A stretch of 64,000 bases of DNA from Chitinimonas sp. BJYL2 (GTDB lineage Bacteria; Pseudomonadota; Gammaproteobacteria; Burkholderiales; Chitinimonadaceae), in contig NZ_JANZKW010000003.1 of assembly GCF_027257935.1 (NCBI RefSeq), positions 62,001 to 126,000 on the forward strand, written 5' to 3'. Numbering within the stretch: position 1 is the first letter of the stretch; each line of letters starts with the position of its first letter. The notes under the pieces were generated by a model, which did no database searches, was not told the DNA's origin, and saw nothing but the letters and a program-made list of their open reading frames with translations. Positions 46,614 to 54,758 of this stretch are shown here, piece after piece. The translations under genes and the position numbers were made by a program.

Positions 46614-47589
46614 GGAATACTCCGATATCGAAGCCGACGATTATAACGATTCGGCTGAGACCATACGTTTACTTGTGCCGCCCGATGCTGCCGGCGGTCG
46701 GCTTGATGCGATTCTGGCACGACTGCTGCCGGAATACTCGCGCAGTCGTCTCGCCCGCTGGATCGACGAGGGCACGGTGCTGCTCAACGGCAAGACCGCC
46801 ACGCCCAAGACCAAGCTGTGGGGCGGTGAGGCCATTGAGGTGCAACCCGCCCCCAGCGCCGAGGACAATGCTTTTGCGCCCGAGGCCATCGATTTTCCGG
46901 TGGTGCACGAAGACGATACGCTGATCGTCATCGACAAGCCGGCAGGGCTGGTGGTTCACCCGGCTGCCGGAAATTGGTCGGGTACGCTGCTCAATGGCTT
47001 GCTGCACCGCTATCCCGAACTGGCCGGCGTGCCACGCGCCGGCATTGTGCACCGGCTCGACAAGGACACCAGCGGGCTGATGGTGGTGGCGCGTACGTTG
47101 ATCGCGCAGACCGAGCTGGTACGCCAGCTCCAGGCGCGTACCGTGTCGCGGCACTATCTGGCGGTAGCGCAGGGCAGGATCACCCGCGCCGGCACAGTGA
47201 ACGCGCCGATCGGCCGTGATCCGCGTAACCGTCTCAAGATGGCCGTGGTGCCTGGTGGCAAGCCGGCGATAACGCACTACATCCCGATCGAGAACATGGC
47301 CCGGCATACGCTGGTGGAGTGCAAGCTGGAAACCGGCCGCACGCACCAGATCCGCGTGCACATGGCGCATATCGGCCACGCACTGGCGGCGGACCCGGTT
47401 TACGGCAATCGGGGAGGGGGCCTGTCGGCGCCGCTGCGGCAGACGCTGGATGCGTTCCAGCGGCAGGCCCTGCATGCCGCCAAGCTAGCCCTGGTGCATC
47501 CGCGCTCGGGTGAAACCGTGCAATGGCAGAGTGCGATGCCGACCGATATGCAAACCCTGATCAGCGCGCTGCGCGAGGACACCGAATGA
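46612..47589 (+). CDS. rluD: 23S rRNA pseudouridine(1911/1915/1917) synthase RluD
   Basis: This is a 325-residue pseudouridine synthase acting on helix 69 of 23S rRNA. The S4 RNA-binding domain is N-terminal (GGRLDAILARLLPEYSRSRL, LLNGKTA), and the catalytic domain follows, with the catalytic Asp in AGIVHRLDKDTSGLMVVA. GRDPRNRLKMAVV and ETGRTHQIRVHMAHIGHAL are family motifs. An alternative ATG three codons upstream (MRF) has a better-spaced AAAGG and may be the true start. The stop overlaps the pgeF ATG (ATGA). Confidence 0.95.
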   Translation: MEYSDIEADDYNDSAETIRLLVPPDAAGGRLDAILARLLPEYSRSRLARWIDEGTVLLNGKTATPKTKLWGGEAIEVQPAPSAEDNAFAPEAIDFPVVHEDDTLIVIDKPAGLVVHPAAGNWSGTLLNGLLHRYPELAGVPRAGIVHRLDKDTSGLMVVARTLIAQTELVRQLQARTVSRHYLAVAQGRITRAGTVNAPIGRDPRNRLKMAVVPGGKPAITHYIPIENMARHTLVECKLETGRTHQIRVHMAHIGHALAADPVYGNRGGGLSAPLRQTLDAFQRQALHAAKLALVHPRSGETVQWQSAMPTDMQTLISALREDTE

Positions 47590-48329
47590 GCCACTGGCAC
47601 GATCACGCGCTGATTCCCGATTGGCCAGCGCCACCCAATGTGCGGGCCTGCGTGACGACGCGGGCGGGGGGCACCAGCCTTGCACCCTATGCCAGCCTGA
47701 ATCTGGGCGACCATGTCGGTGATAACCCGCAGGCGGTTGCGGCCAACCGCGCATTGCTGGCGGCAGCCTTGCCGAATGCACCGCTATGGCTCAATCAGGT
47801 CCATGGCGTCGCTGTGGTGGAAGCAGACCGATACACCGGGGCTGTGCCCGAGGCAGATGCCGCTGTCGCGCGAGTCGCCGGCACGGTCTGCGCCGTGATG
47901 ACGGCCGATTGCCTGCCTGTGGTGTTCGCCCGGCGCGACGGCACGGCTGTGGGTGCTGCCCATGCGGGTTGGCGAGGTCTGCATGCGGGGGTGCTCGAAG
48001 CCACGGCAAAGCGATTGGGCGACGGCAGCCAGCTGATCGCCTGGATGGGTCCGGCTATCGGCCCCGATGCCTTCGAGGTCGGCGAGGAAGTGCGTGAGGC
48101 GTTTACCCGCGATCTACCTGCTGCTACCGCTGCGTTCCGTCCCGGTGCGACACCGGACAAGTGGTGGGCCGATATCTATCTGCTCGCGCGCCTGCGCCTG
48201 GCAACCATCGGTCTCGATGCCGTCTATGGCGGTGGTCTCTGCACCGTACGTGATGCGCAACGCTTCTATTCGTACCGGCGAGACAAGACGACAGGGCGAA
48301 TGGCGACGATGGTGTGGATGCAGCCATAA
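47586..48329 (+). CDS. pgeF: PgeF / polyphenol oxidase (laccase-domain) family protein
   Basis: This 247-residue protein is of the YfiH/DUF152 family, which includes peptidoglycan editing factor PgeF and purine-nucleoside phosphorylases. Conserved metal-site motifs are QVHGVAVVEAD (His), VMTADCLPVVFA (Cys) and AAHAGWRGLHAG (His). The C-terminal GGGLCTVRDAQRFYSYRRD is a family signature. It is coupled to rluD by a four-base overlap, as in E. coli rluD-pgeF. A bidirectional terminator overlaps its stop. Confidence 0.93.
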   Translation: MSHWHDHALIPDWPAPPNVRACVTTRAGGTSLAPYASLNLGDHVGDNPQAVAANRALLAAALPNAPLWLNQVHGVAVVEADRYTGAVPEADAAVARVAGTVCAVMTADCLPVVFARRDGTAVGAAHAGWRGLHAGVLEATAKRLGDGSQLIAWMGPAIGPDAFEVGEEVREAFTRDLPAATAAFRPGATPDKWWADIYLLARLRLATIGLDAVYGGGLCTVRDAQRFYSYRRDKTTGRMATMVWMQP

Positions 48330-48362
48330 AAAAACGGCAACCCCATGGTTGCCGTTTTTTTT
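48328..48362. terminator. bidirectional terminator between pgeF and the zinc operon
   Basis: A 15-base stem, 48328-48342 with 48347-48361 (AAAAAAACGGCAACC), has loop CCAT. A run of T occurs on both strands, so it ends pgeF and the convergent zinc operon. Confidence 0.9.
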
Positions 48363-48391
48363 GCTTGCCGCGAGCCGGCAACGCAAGTTGC

Positions 48392-48682
48392 TCAATCGAA
48401 CAGCTCTTCCAGGAAGCTCTTCTTGCGATAGGGCTTCTGGCCGTAGTGCTTGTCGTGAGAGTGGGTGTGTGAATGCTCGTGGCGCCGGTCATCCTGGCGA
48501 TAGGCGGGTGCGCTGGCCGCAGCCTGTGGTGCGGGTGCTGCATCCTGGCGACCGCGTTCGAGTATCTTGTCGAGCTCGCCGCGATCCAGCCAGATGCCCC
48601 GGCATTGCGGGCAGTAGTCGATCTCGACGCCGGCGCGTTCGCTCATCACAAGCTGGGTGTCCTTGCAGACCGGGCATTGCAT
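48392..48682 (-). CDS. zinc-ribbon (zf-TFIIB) protein with His-rich stretch
   Basis: This 96-residue protein starts MQCPVCKDTQL behind GAGGAG. It has two CxxC pairs, CPVC and CPQC in IDYCPQCRGIWLDRGELDKI, the classic zf-TFIIB domain. After an Ala/Pro linker comes a His-rich stretch (RRHEHSHTHSHDKHYGQ) and a charged tail. It is the last gene of the Zur-headed block, so a role in zinc storage or sensing is plausible; similar zf-TFIIB proteins also occur elsewhere, so this is inference. Confidence 0.8.
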   Translation of the reverse strand: MQCPVCKDTQLVMSERAGVEIDYCPQCRGIWLDRGELDKILERGRQDAAPAPQAAASAPAYRQDDRRHEHSHTHSHDKHYGQKPYRKKSFLEELFD

Positions 48683-48746
48683 GGTGTTCTCCTCTGTTCG
48701 ATATCCAGCGCTCAGACCAGTGTACCGCCGCAGAGTTTCAACCGTC

Positions 48747-49253
48747 TCAATCGATCTGTGTGGCGTTGCTGAGCCGGTAGTACAAACCCATGGGATCACT
48801 CTTCAGCAACTCCAGTTTGCCGCTGAGTGAAATGGTGTCATACACAAACTTGACCGGTTTGCTGGCCTTGACCTCGATCACCTGGTCCGGTCCGCCAGGC
48901 AGGCAGAAGGCACACGATGGCGGCGTGGCGGTGAGAATGAAGTGGGTCTGTTTCTCGCTCATGCCCAGCGGCAGCATGAATCCCTGAAGGCGGACGACTT
49001 TCTTGTCGAGCTGCACGATGGCGGGATCAAACTTGGGCACCATGGTGTCACCCTGTTTGATGGCCTCGACTTGGGTCAGCGTTTTCCACGACACAAAACC
49101 GGCTTTATCGGCCAGCGGCTTGGCGGTGGTAGGTGTCACGCCATAGGCCGCATTGCCCACCGGCGCAGGGCCTGCGGGCAAGCTGGAGGGGTCGGCTGCC
49201 TGGGTGCTCAGTGCCAGCAGGGCTAGGCTGCTTGTGAGGGCGAGGCGCAGCAT
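48747..49253 (-). CDS. secreted DUF3299 protein
   Basis: This 168-residue protein has signal peptide MLRLALTSSLALLALSTQAA. The DUF3299 domain contains VRLQGFMLPLG, and PPSCAFCLPGGPDQVIEV with CxxC at C114 and C117, a possible zinc or copper site. DUF3299 proteins lie beside MacB-like ABC transporters in Zur-controlled operons (for example around PA4066 in Pseudomonas aeruginosa), matching the neighbours here. It is 54 bases downstream of the small exported protein gene. Function is inferred as a zinc-related periplasmic factor. Confidence 0.85.
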   Translation of the reverse strand: MLRLALTSSLALLALSTQAADPSSLPAGPAPVGNAAYGVTPTTAKPLADKAGFVSWKTLTQVEAIKQGDTMVPKFDPAIVQLDKKVVRLQGFMLPLGMSEKQTHFILTATPPSCAFCLPGGPDQVIEVKASKPVKFVYDTISLSGKLELLKSDPMGLYYRLSNATQID

Positions 49254-49307
49254 GGTGTGCTCCTTGTGTCGTGTGTGGGTCGGTATGGCTGGGGCGACGG
49301 TATCGGC

Positions 49308-49574
49308 TTACTTGCGGGCTTCGCTACGCGGTGAGAGGGTAACCGGATCAAGCACCCATTCGAAGCGCTTGCCATCTTTACCGACACCGCGAATTTCGTA
49401 GCATCTGTGGTGCACCTCGGCGACCTTGACCGTGTGGCCGGCTTGCTCGGCTTTCTTGATGGCCTCGGAGAATGGTTGCCATTGCTTGGCGGGTTCCTTG
49501 GTGCACGGTGTTTCGTCGTGGGCGTAGGCATGGGCGCTGGCCAGCAGGGCAAGCGCAAGCAGGGGAGTGCGCAT
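49308..49574 (-). CDS. small exported PepSY-like protein
   Basis: This 88-residue protein has signal peptide MRTPLLALALLASAHAYA and starts after AAGGA at a suitable distance. The mature part has Cys in HDETPCTKEP and HHRCYEIRG and the PepSY-like pattern SEAIKKAEQAGHTVKVAEVH, GVGKDGKRFEWVLDPVT. Two Cys and several His make metal binding possible. It sits between the ABC permease and DUF3299 genes, a position occupied by other periplasmic proteins in similar zinc clusters. The family assignment is by pattern only. Confidence 0.7.
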   Translation of the reverse strand: MRTPLLALALLASAHAYAHDETPCTKEPAKQWQPFSEAIKKAEQAGHTVKVAEVHHRCYEIRGVGKDGKRFEWVLDPVTLSPRSEARK

Positions 49575-49597
49575 GGTCGGATTCCTTTTCAGCAAGA

Positions 49598-50830
49598 TCA
49601 TCGTTCAGACAGGATCAGGGCGATATCCGCGCGCCAGGCTTGCCAGGCGGGCAGCAGCGAGGCCAGTAGCCCCACGCCCAGCGCCAGCAGCACCAGCCAG
49701 CCTTCTTCGGCTACCCAGCGTGCGCCGGTCAGTGTGATGCCCGGGGTGAGCTTGAGCTGACCTGCCAGCTCTGCCACCCCATGGCCCAGCGCTAGGCCCA
49801 GCACGGCGCTGAAGCCAGCGATCAATAGCCCCTCGATCAGCACTGCGCTGAACAAGCGCGCGCGACTGCTGCCCAAGAGGCGCATCAGCGCGAGGTCGTA
49901 GCGGCGCTCCTTGAGCGTGGTGTAGAGCGCCACAAACAGCGACAAGCCGGCCGAGATGACCAGAATCGCTGCAAATGCGCGGAAGGCATCGAGCCCGAAA
50001 CCAACGATATTGAGCAGGCGCACCGATTCCATGGCTGGGGACGCGGCCTGCATGGGCGTGTTGGCATTGATTTGCCGTGGCAGCGCCAGCACGGCCAGCG
50101 GGGTTTTGTACTGGATCAGCAAGGCGGTAATGTCGCGCGGTTTGCCGTTTTCGTCGTTCTCTGCATGTCCGGCATGCGCATCTGCGCCCTGGAGCGCGGG
50201 GTTGGTGCTGCCGTGGTCCTCGTGCAGATCCCATACGCTTTGCAGATCGGTCAGTACCAGCTCATCGAGAATGGTGCCGGTGGGGGCAAGGATGCCGACG
50301 ATCTGATACAGGTTGTCATCATGAGCGTGGCCACCTGTGCCGAGGCCGTGGGAGCTGGAAACATTGTCGCCCAGCTTCAACCCCGTCGTGCGGGCCACGT
50401 TCGCACCGAGCACCGCTTCCATGGATACCGACCAAGGCTGACCACTGGCGAGTTGGCCGCCATAGAGCGCCAGATAGTCGTGCGTGGTGCCGACAATGCG
50501 GAAGCCTGCCAGATTGTCACCCAGCGCCAAGGGCACGGCGCGTGCCACCAGCGGATGCCGCGCCAGCTTGTCGGCATCGCGCTTGGCGATGTTCCCGGTG
50601 GGGATGTCCGCGTGATACACGGTAGACATGATCAGCTGTAGCGGGCTGCCCTTGGCACCCACTACCAGATCAATGCCCTCGCCATTGCGCAGCAGCTTGT
50701 CGCTGAGCTGGGCGCTGAACAGCATCAGCAGGGTAATGGTGGCGATGCCCAGCGCCAGCAGGATCACATTGAGCGCACTGTGCAGCGGGCGAGCCAGTAA
50801 CTGGCGGGTCGCGAGGCGGACGATGTTCAT
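49598..50830 (-). CDS. MacB/FtsX-type ABC permease with His-rich periplasmic loops
   Basis: This 410-residue permease starts MNIVRLATRQLLARPLHSALNV. It has one N-terminal helix (20-41), a periplasmic domain (45-270) and three C-terminal helices (about 280-300, 325-350, 375-395) with the FtsX pattern LKERRYDLALMRLLGSSRARL. The periplasmic domain holds two His-rich stretches: H161, H168, H170 and H203, H206, H219, H222, unusual for ordinary MacB/LolC-type proteins. With its ATPase and the DUF3299 protein it resembles the Zur-controlled ABC system of Pseudomonas. Its ATG overlaps the ATPase stop. Confidence 0.88.
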   Translation of the reverse strand: MNIVRLATRQLLARPLHSALNVILLALGIATITLLMLFSAQLSDKLLRNGEGIDLVVGAKGSPLQLIMSTVYHADIPTGNIAKRDADKLARHPLVARAVPLALGDNLAGFRIVGTTHDYLALYGGQLASGQPWSVSMEAVLGANVARTTGLKLGDNVSSSHGLGTGGHAHDDNLYQIVGILAPTGTILDELVLTDLQSVWDLHEDHGSTNPALQGADAHAGHAENDENGKPRDITALLIQYKTPLAVLALPRQINANTPMQAASPAMESVRLLNIVGFGLDAFRAFAAILVISAGLSLFVALYTTLKERRYDLALMRLLGSSRARLFSAVLIEGLLIAGFSAVLGLALGHGVAELAGQLKLTPGITLTGARWVAEEGWLVLLALGVGLLASLLPAWQAWRADIALILSER

Positions 50831-51474
50831 GCCGACACCCCCGCCCTGCTCAGTGCAAAGGTAGTCGCGAAGGTGGATTTGACGCGGCCATCGTGGCTGG
50901 CCACGAGCAGGCTGGCACCGGCTTCGTCGGCGGCGCTGCGCAACAGTGCCAGTACGGCGGCGGTGGCTTCATCGTCCAGGCTGGCGGTGGGTTCGTCGGC
51001 CAGCAATACGGCCGGGCGGTTGACCACGGCACGTGCAATCGCCACGCGTTGTGCCTGGCCTTGCGAGAGCTGGGCGGGTTTGCGCCGGGCCAGTTCGGCT
51101 ATCCCCAGTGCGGTCAGTACCGTGTCGATGCGCTGCGGGTCTTGCGGCAGGTGGGCAAGATATTGCGCCAGCTGCAGGTTCTCGGCCACGCTGAGGCTGG
51201 CGACCAGATGAGGGCGTTGCGGCACAAAGCCGATGCTGCGGCCCCGGAAGGCATCGCGCTGGCTGGCGGGCAGTCTGGCGACATCCTGTCCGGCCAGCAC
51301 AACACGACCGGCACTGGGGCTGAGTAATCCACCCAACAAGGAAAGCAGCGTGGTTTTGCCGCTGCCCGATGGGCCCGTCAGCACGGCTTGGCCGGCCTGG
51401 GGTAGCTGCCAGTCAGGAAAGCGCAGCGTCTGTCCGCCGGGGTATTGGTAGGCAAGTTGATCGAGCTGGAACAC
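50827..51474 (-). CDS. ABC transporter ATP-binding protein (LolD/MacB type) in zinc operon
   Basis: This 215-residue ATPase has Walker A GPSGSGKTTLLSLLGGLLSP, Q-loop IGFVPQRPHLV, signature LSQGQAQRVAIARA, Walker B AVLLADEPTASLD and H-loop VASHDGRVKS. It is of the LolD/MacB subfamily and is coupled to the FtsX-type permease by a four-base overlap. It starts 72 bases after znuA. The signature LSQGQ is a variant of LSGGQ common in this subgroup. It is probably an exporter or extractor that acts on an envelope component under zinc limitation; direction and substrate are unknown. Confidence 0.9.
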   Translation of the reverse strand: MFQLDQLAYQYPGGQTLRFPDWQLPQAGQAVLTGPSGSGKTTLLSLLGGLLSPSAGRVVLAGQDVARLPASQRDAFRGRSIGFVPQRPHLVASLSVAENLQLAQYLAHLPQDPQRIDTVLTALGIAELARRKPAQLSQGQAQRVAIARAVVNRPAVLLADEPTASLDDEATAAVLALLRSAADEAGASLLVASHDGRVKSTFATTFALSRAGVSA

Positions 51475-51546
51475 GGCGACTTTCTCGACAATATCGGGTC
51501 CGGGCGGCGGGTCGGAACACGCACCAGGCTGCGTTGGTATGGGGTA

Positions 51547-52455
51547 TCAGTTTTGCCGCATGCCGGCGACCAGTACGCCGATGTTGTAACGCATCATCGT
51601 CAGGTAGTCGGGTGCCGGTCCCTTGCTGCCGGAGAGCGCATCCGAATACAGGCGCGGCCCCACTTGGGCGCCGGTTTCTCGGCTGATCTGTTCGAGCAGT
51701 TTGGGATTGCTGACATTTTCGACAAACAGGGCGCGGATCTTTTCACGGCGTGCCTGCTGGATCAGCTTGCCAACGCCCTTGGCCGTGGCTTCGGCGTCGG
51801 TGTTCATGCCCTGTGGGGCCAGGAAGACGATGCCGAAACGCTGGCCCAGATAGGCAAAGGCGTCGTGCGAGGTGATCACGCGCCGCTTGGCGGCCGGGAT
51901 GCGTGCCATTTCGGCATCGGCCCAGCGTTCCAGTTCGGTGAGGCGGTTCTCGTAGATCTTGGCGCGTTGCTGGTAGTAGCCAGCATTGGCCGGATCGGCC
52001 GCGACCAAGCCGGCCGTGATGTTGCGCACGTACTGGCGCACATGCGCGGGGTTCTGCCAGGCGTGCGGGTCCACCGAATCGTGATGGTGATCGTGCGCGT
52101 CAGCTTCATGATCGTGATGGATCGCAATCGGCTTGATGCCCTGGCTGCTCACCACCCGGGCACCGCGGTAGGCGCTGGCCTTGACGAGCCGGTCAATCCA
52201 GCCCTCGAAACCAAGACCATTGACGACCAGCAGGCGCGCCTTGCTCAGGGTTTTGCCATCGCGCGGGCTGGGTTGGTACACATGCGCGTCGCCATCGGGG
52301 CCGACCAGCGTGTGTACGCTGACCTTGTCGCCACCGACCTGTGTGACCAGATCGCCAAGCAGACTGAAGCTGGCGACTACGGGCAGTTTGTCGGCCGCCG
52401 GGACAAGGAGAGAGGCGCTTGCCATCAAGGCCAGCAGACAGTGACGCAGAATCAT
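51547..52455 (-). CDS. znuA: periplasmic high-affinity zinc-binding protein ZnuA
   Basis: This 302-residue cluster A-I binding protein has signal peptide [21 protein letters not shown]. Likely metal ligands are H58 (DAHVYQPSP), H131 (DPHAWQNP), H197 (TSHDAFAYL) and D272 (LYSDALS), the zinc-type set rather than the manganese set with Glu. A mobile His-rich loop, AIHHDHEADAHDHHHD, lies at 112-126, as in ZnuA proteins that recruit zinc. The start ATG is two bases after the znuB stop. It captures zinc for ZnuBC. Confidence 0.95.
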   Translation of the reverse strand: MILRHCLLALMASASLLVPAADKLPVVASFSLLGDLVTQVGGDKVSVHTLVGPDGDAHVYQPSPRDGKTLSKARLLVVNGLGFEGWIDRLVKASAYRGARVVSSQGIKPIAIHHDHEADAHDHHHDSVDPHAWQNPAHVRQYVRNITAGLVAADPANAGYYQQRAKIYENRLTELERWADAEMARIPAAKRRVITSHDAFAYLGQRFGIVFLAPQGMNTDAEATAKGVGKLIQQARREKIRALFVENVSNPKLLEQISRETGAQVGPRLYSDALSGSKGPAPDYLTMMRYNIGVLVAGMRQN

Positions 52456-52457
52456 GA

Positions 52458-53324
52458 TCAGGCTTCCAGATGTTCTCGCGCCCGCAGACGCCAAAGCAGG
52501 CCACCATTGCGCCCCAGCGCCAGGGAGGCCAGATAGATGAGCCCGGCGGTGAGGATGATGCTGGGGCCGGAGGGCAGGTCGGCGTGGTAAGAAACCAGCA
52601 GGCCGGTGTAGCCGGACACCAGTGCGACCGCCAGCGCAATCGCCATCAGCACCGTCAGGTCCTTGGCCCAAAGGCGCGCACTGGCGGCAGGCAGCATCAT
52701 CAGGCCCACCGCCATCAGCGTGCCCAGCGCTTGGAAACCGGCAACCAGATTAAGGACGACGAGGATCAAAAAGGCAAAGTGCGCCCAGGCCCCGCCGCCA
52801 CCCATGCTGCGCAGGAAGTCCGGATCGAAGCTCTCGACGACCAGCGGCCTGTACAGCAAGGCCAGTGCGACCAGCGTGATGCTGGCTACCCCGGCCAGAA
52901 AGAGCAGCGCCGTATCATCCACAGCCAGCACGGTGCCGAAGAGGATATGCATCAGGTCTACATTGCTGCCCCATTTGGACACAATGAGCACGCCTACCGA
53001 CAGCGACAGCAGATAGAAGGCCGCGAAGCTCGCATCCTCCTGCAACTGGGTTGCACGCGTGACCAGGCCGGCCGCCAGGATCACGGTGATGCCGGCCAGC
53101 AAGCCGCCAATGCTCATGGCGGTGAGCGAGAGGCCATAGGCGATGAACGCGATCGCCGCACCGGGCAGGATGGCGTGGCTCATCGCATCGCCCACCAGAC
53201 TCATGCGCCGCAATACCAGAAACAGGCCGACCGGCGCGCAGCCCAGTGCCAAAGCCAGACAGCCAACCAAGGCATGGCGCATGAAGGCGAATTCGGCGAA
53301 AGGCTGCCAGAGGAGTTCGTACAT
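52458..53324 (-). CDS. znuB: zinc ABC transporter permease ZnuB
   Basis: This 288-residue permease of the ABC-3 (TroC/ZnuB) family starts MYELLWQPFAEFAFMRHAL after AGGAG-like sequence. It has eight or nine helices, including VGDAMSHAILPGAAIAFI with the conserved SHA segment, LYRPLVVESFDPDFLRSMG and the FQALGTLMAVGLMMLPAASARLW block. It starts 13 bases after the znuC stop, and together they import zinc delivered by ZnuA. Manganese transport is possible in this family but less likely given ZnuA and Zur. Confidence 0.94.
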   Translation of the reverse strand: MYELLWQPFAEFAFMRHALVGCLALALGCAPVGLFLVLRRMSLVGDAMSHAILPGAAIAFIAYGLSLTAMSIGGLLAGITVILAAGLVTRATQLQEDASFAAFYLLSLSVGVLIVSKWGSNVDLMHILFGTVLAVDDTALLFLAGVASITLVALALLYRPLVVESFDPDFLRSMGGGGAWAHFAFLILVVLNLVAGFQALGTLMAVGLMMLPAASARLWAKDLTVLMAIALAVALVSGYTGLLVSYHADLPSGPSIILTAGLIYLASLALGRNGGLLWRLRAREHLEA

Positions 53325-53337
53325 AAGGGCGTGGCAA

Positions 53338-54171
53338 TCAGGCGTGGGTTTGCGCGACCCGCTCGTCGCGGTGGCAGACGGGGGCATCGTCATCCCAGCT
53401 CACCGCAATGCCGTTGGCACGCGCGAGATTGGCGGGGGTCAGCACGGCGGCGGTGTCCCCCCAGGCGATGCATTCCTTGGCCAGCAGCAGCGTTTCGTCG
53501 AAATGGCTGCGAACCTGTTCGTAATCGTGGAGCACGGCAATCACCGTGCGGCCTTCCGCGCGCCAGTCGGCCAGCAGGGCCAGCAGATCGGCCGTGGTGC
53601 GTGCATCAAGTGCGGTGAAGGGCTCGTCGAGCAGGATCAGTTGCGCGTCCTGCAGCAACAGGCGTGCAAACAGCACTCGCTGGAACTGGCCGGCCGAGAG
53701 CTCATCCAGCGGACGTGCGCCAAAACCGCTGAGTCCCACCCGCGCCAGTGCGGCATCGGCACGATCGCGTGCGCCGCGGCTGACACGGCCGAACCAGCCG
53801 GAGCTGCGCCAGTCACCCAGCAGTACGGCATCCTGTACCGAGAGCGGGAAGTGGCGATCCATGCCGGTTTGCTGTGGCAGATAACCGATCTCGCGCGGCT
53901 GGATGCGGCCCAGATCGACGCTGCCGTGGTCAGCACGGATCAAACCGACCAGCGCCTTGAGCAAGGTGCTCTTGCCTGCGCCATTGGGCCCGACAATGGC
54001 GGTGAGCTTGCCCGCCGCGAACTGGCCGGACACATGGTGGACAACCGGATGACGATGGTAGGCCAGGGTGAGGTTGTGCAGCTGCAGCGTGCCGGCCTGC
54101 GCGGGTTCAGCGCGGTGGGCGTGATCATGATCATGCGCATGACCGGCGTGGTCGTGGTGGTGTGTACTCAT
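53338..54171 (-). CDS. znuC: zinc ABC transporter ATP-binding protein ZnuC with His-rich N-terminus
   Basis: This is a 277-residue ATPase. The first 20 residues, STHHHDHAGHAHDHDHAH, are His/Asp-rich and cytoplasmic, an extension not needed for ATPase function. Walker A is VGPNGAGKSTLLKAL, signature is LSAGQFQRVLFARL, Walker B is LILLDEPFTALD, and the H-loop is VLHDYEQVRSHFD. The ATG overlaps the stop of a 38-codon gene upstream. With ZnuB and ZnuA it forms the zinc importer; the His stretch may buffer or receive zinc, which is inference. Confidence 0.94.
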   Translation of the reverse strand: MSTHHHDHAGHAHDHDHAHRAEPAQAGTLQLHNLTLAYHRHPVVHHVSGQFAAGKLTAIVGPNGAGKSTLLKALVGLIRADHGSVDLGRIQPREIGYLPQQTGMDRHFPLSVQDAVLLGDWRSSGWFGRVSRGARDRADAALARVGLSGFGARPLDELSAGQFQRVLFARLLLQDAQLILLDEPFTALDARTTADLLALLADWRAEGRTVIAVLHDYEQVRSHFDETLLLAKECIAWGDTAAVLTPANLARANGIAVSWDDDAPVCHRDERVAQTHA

Positions 54172-54284
54172 GCGGCACTGCCTAGCGCCCAAGCCACGGC
54201 CAGCCACAGCAACAGCAGCAGGGGCATTATCAGCACGATGCGTTGCAGGGCGGAGAGGGCAATCAGGCGCGATGGGGTTTTCAT
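54168..54284 (-). CDS. 38-residue membrane mini-protein between zur and znuC
   Basis: Between zur and znuC is a short open frame, MKTPSRLIALSALQRI followed by VLIMPLLLLLWLAVAWALGS and AA. It has one hydrophobic helix (about 17-35) and a basic N-terminus, so it would insert in the inner membrane. Its ATG overlaps the zur stop (ATGA) and its stop overlaps the znuC ATG in the same way. Such coupling on both sides argues it is translated. I do not recognise it; roles in assembling or tuning ZnuBC are a guess. It is too short for usual gene callers. Confidence 0.7.
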   Translation of the reverse strand: MKTPSRLIALSALQRIVLIMPLLLLLWLAVAWALGSAA

Positions 54285-54751
54285 GCGGCCTCAAGCTCCG
54301 CACACCGGGCGCATAGCCCTTTGATCTCGATGTCCTGTGCGGCGACACGGAAACCGAAGGCGGCGGCGTCTTCAGCTAGCCGGGCTTCCAGGTTTTCGTC
54401 GCACAGCTCGCGTACGGCATGGCAGCGATTGCAGATCAGCATCACGCCATGATGCGGGTGGGCAAAATCGTGGCAAGCCACAAACGCATTCTTGGAGTCG
54501 AGCTTGTGGGCAAGGCCTGCGGCCACCAGAAAATCCAGCGCGCGATACACGGTCGGCGGCGCTGCCGTGGGGCGTTGTTTCTGGATTTCGGCCAGCAGCT
54601 CATAGGCTTTCATTGAACCAGGTGCATTCAGCAGCATGGCGAGCACTTCGCGCCGCTGGTCGGTCAGCCGCTCGCCGCGCTGGGCGCACCAGAGTGCGGC
54701 GGCAGCCAGTGCCTGATCGACGGGCAAGGGAGTGTGATGATGAGCATGCAT
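54281..54751 (-). CDS. zur: zinc uptake regulator Zur (Fur family)
   Basis: Zur represses zinc-uptake genes when zinc is plentiful. The 156-residue protein starts MHAHHHTPLPVDQALAAAA. The winged helix has LTDQRREVLAMLL and the recognition helix TAAPPTVYRALDFL. The structural zinc site has two CxxC pairs, C107/C110 (ICNRC) and C147/C150 (GLCARC), and H94, H98, H100 and H101 in CHDFAHPHHG fit the sensing site. It heads the znu operon, and a palindrome matching Zur boxes precedes it. The Zur rather than Fur call rests on the znu context. Confidence 0.93.
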   Translation of the reverse strand: MHAHHHTPLPVDQALAAAALWCAQRGERLTDQRREVLAMLLNAPGSMKAYELLAEIQKQRPTAAPPTVYRALDFLVAAGLAHKLDSKNAFVACHDFAHPHHGVMLICNRCHAVRELCDENLEARLAEDAAAFGFRVAAQDIEIKGLCARCAELEAA

Positions 54752-54758
54752 GGGTTGA

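Noticed and set aside
52456-52671. A longer ZnuA start inside znuB
   Set aside because: The extension is Arg/Pro-rich and lies in znuB coding sequence; the inner ATG gives a clean signal peptide two bases after the znuB stop.
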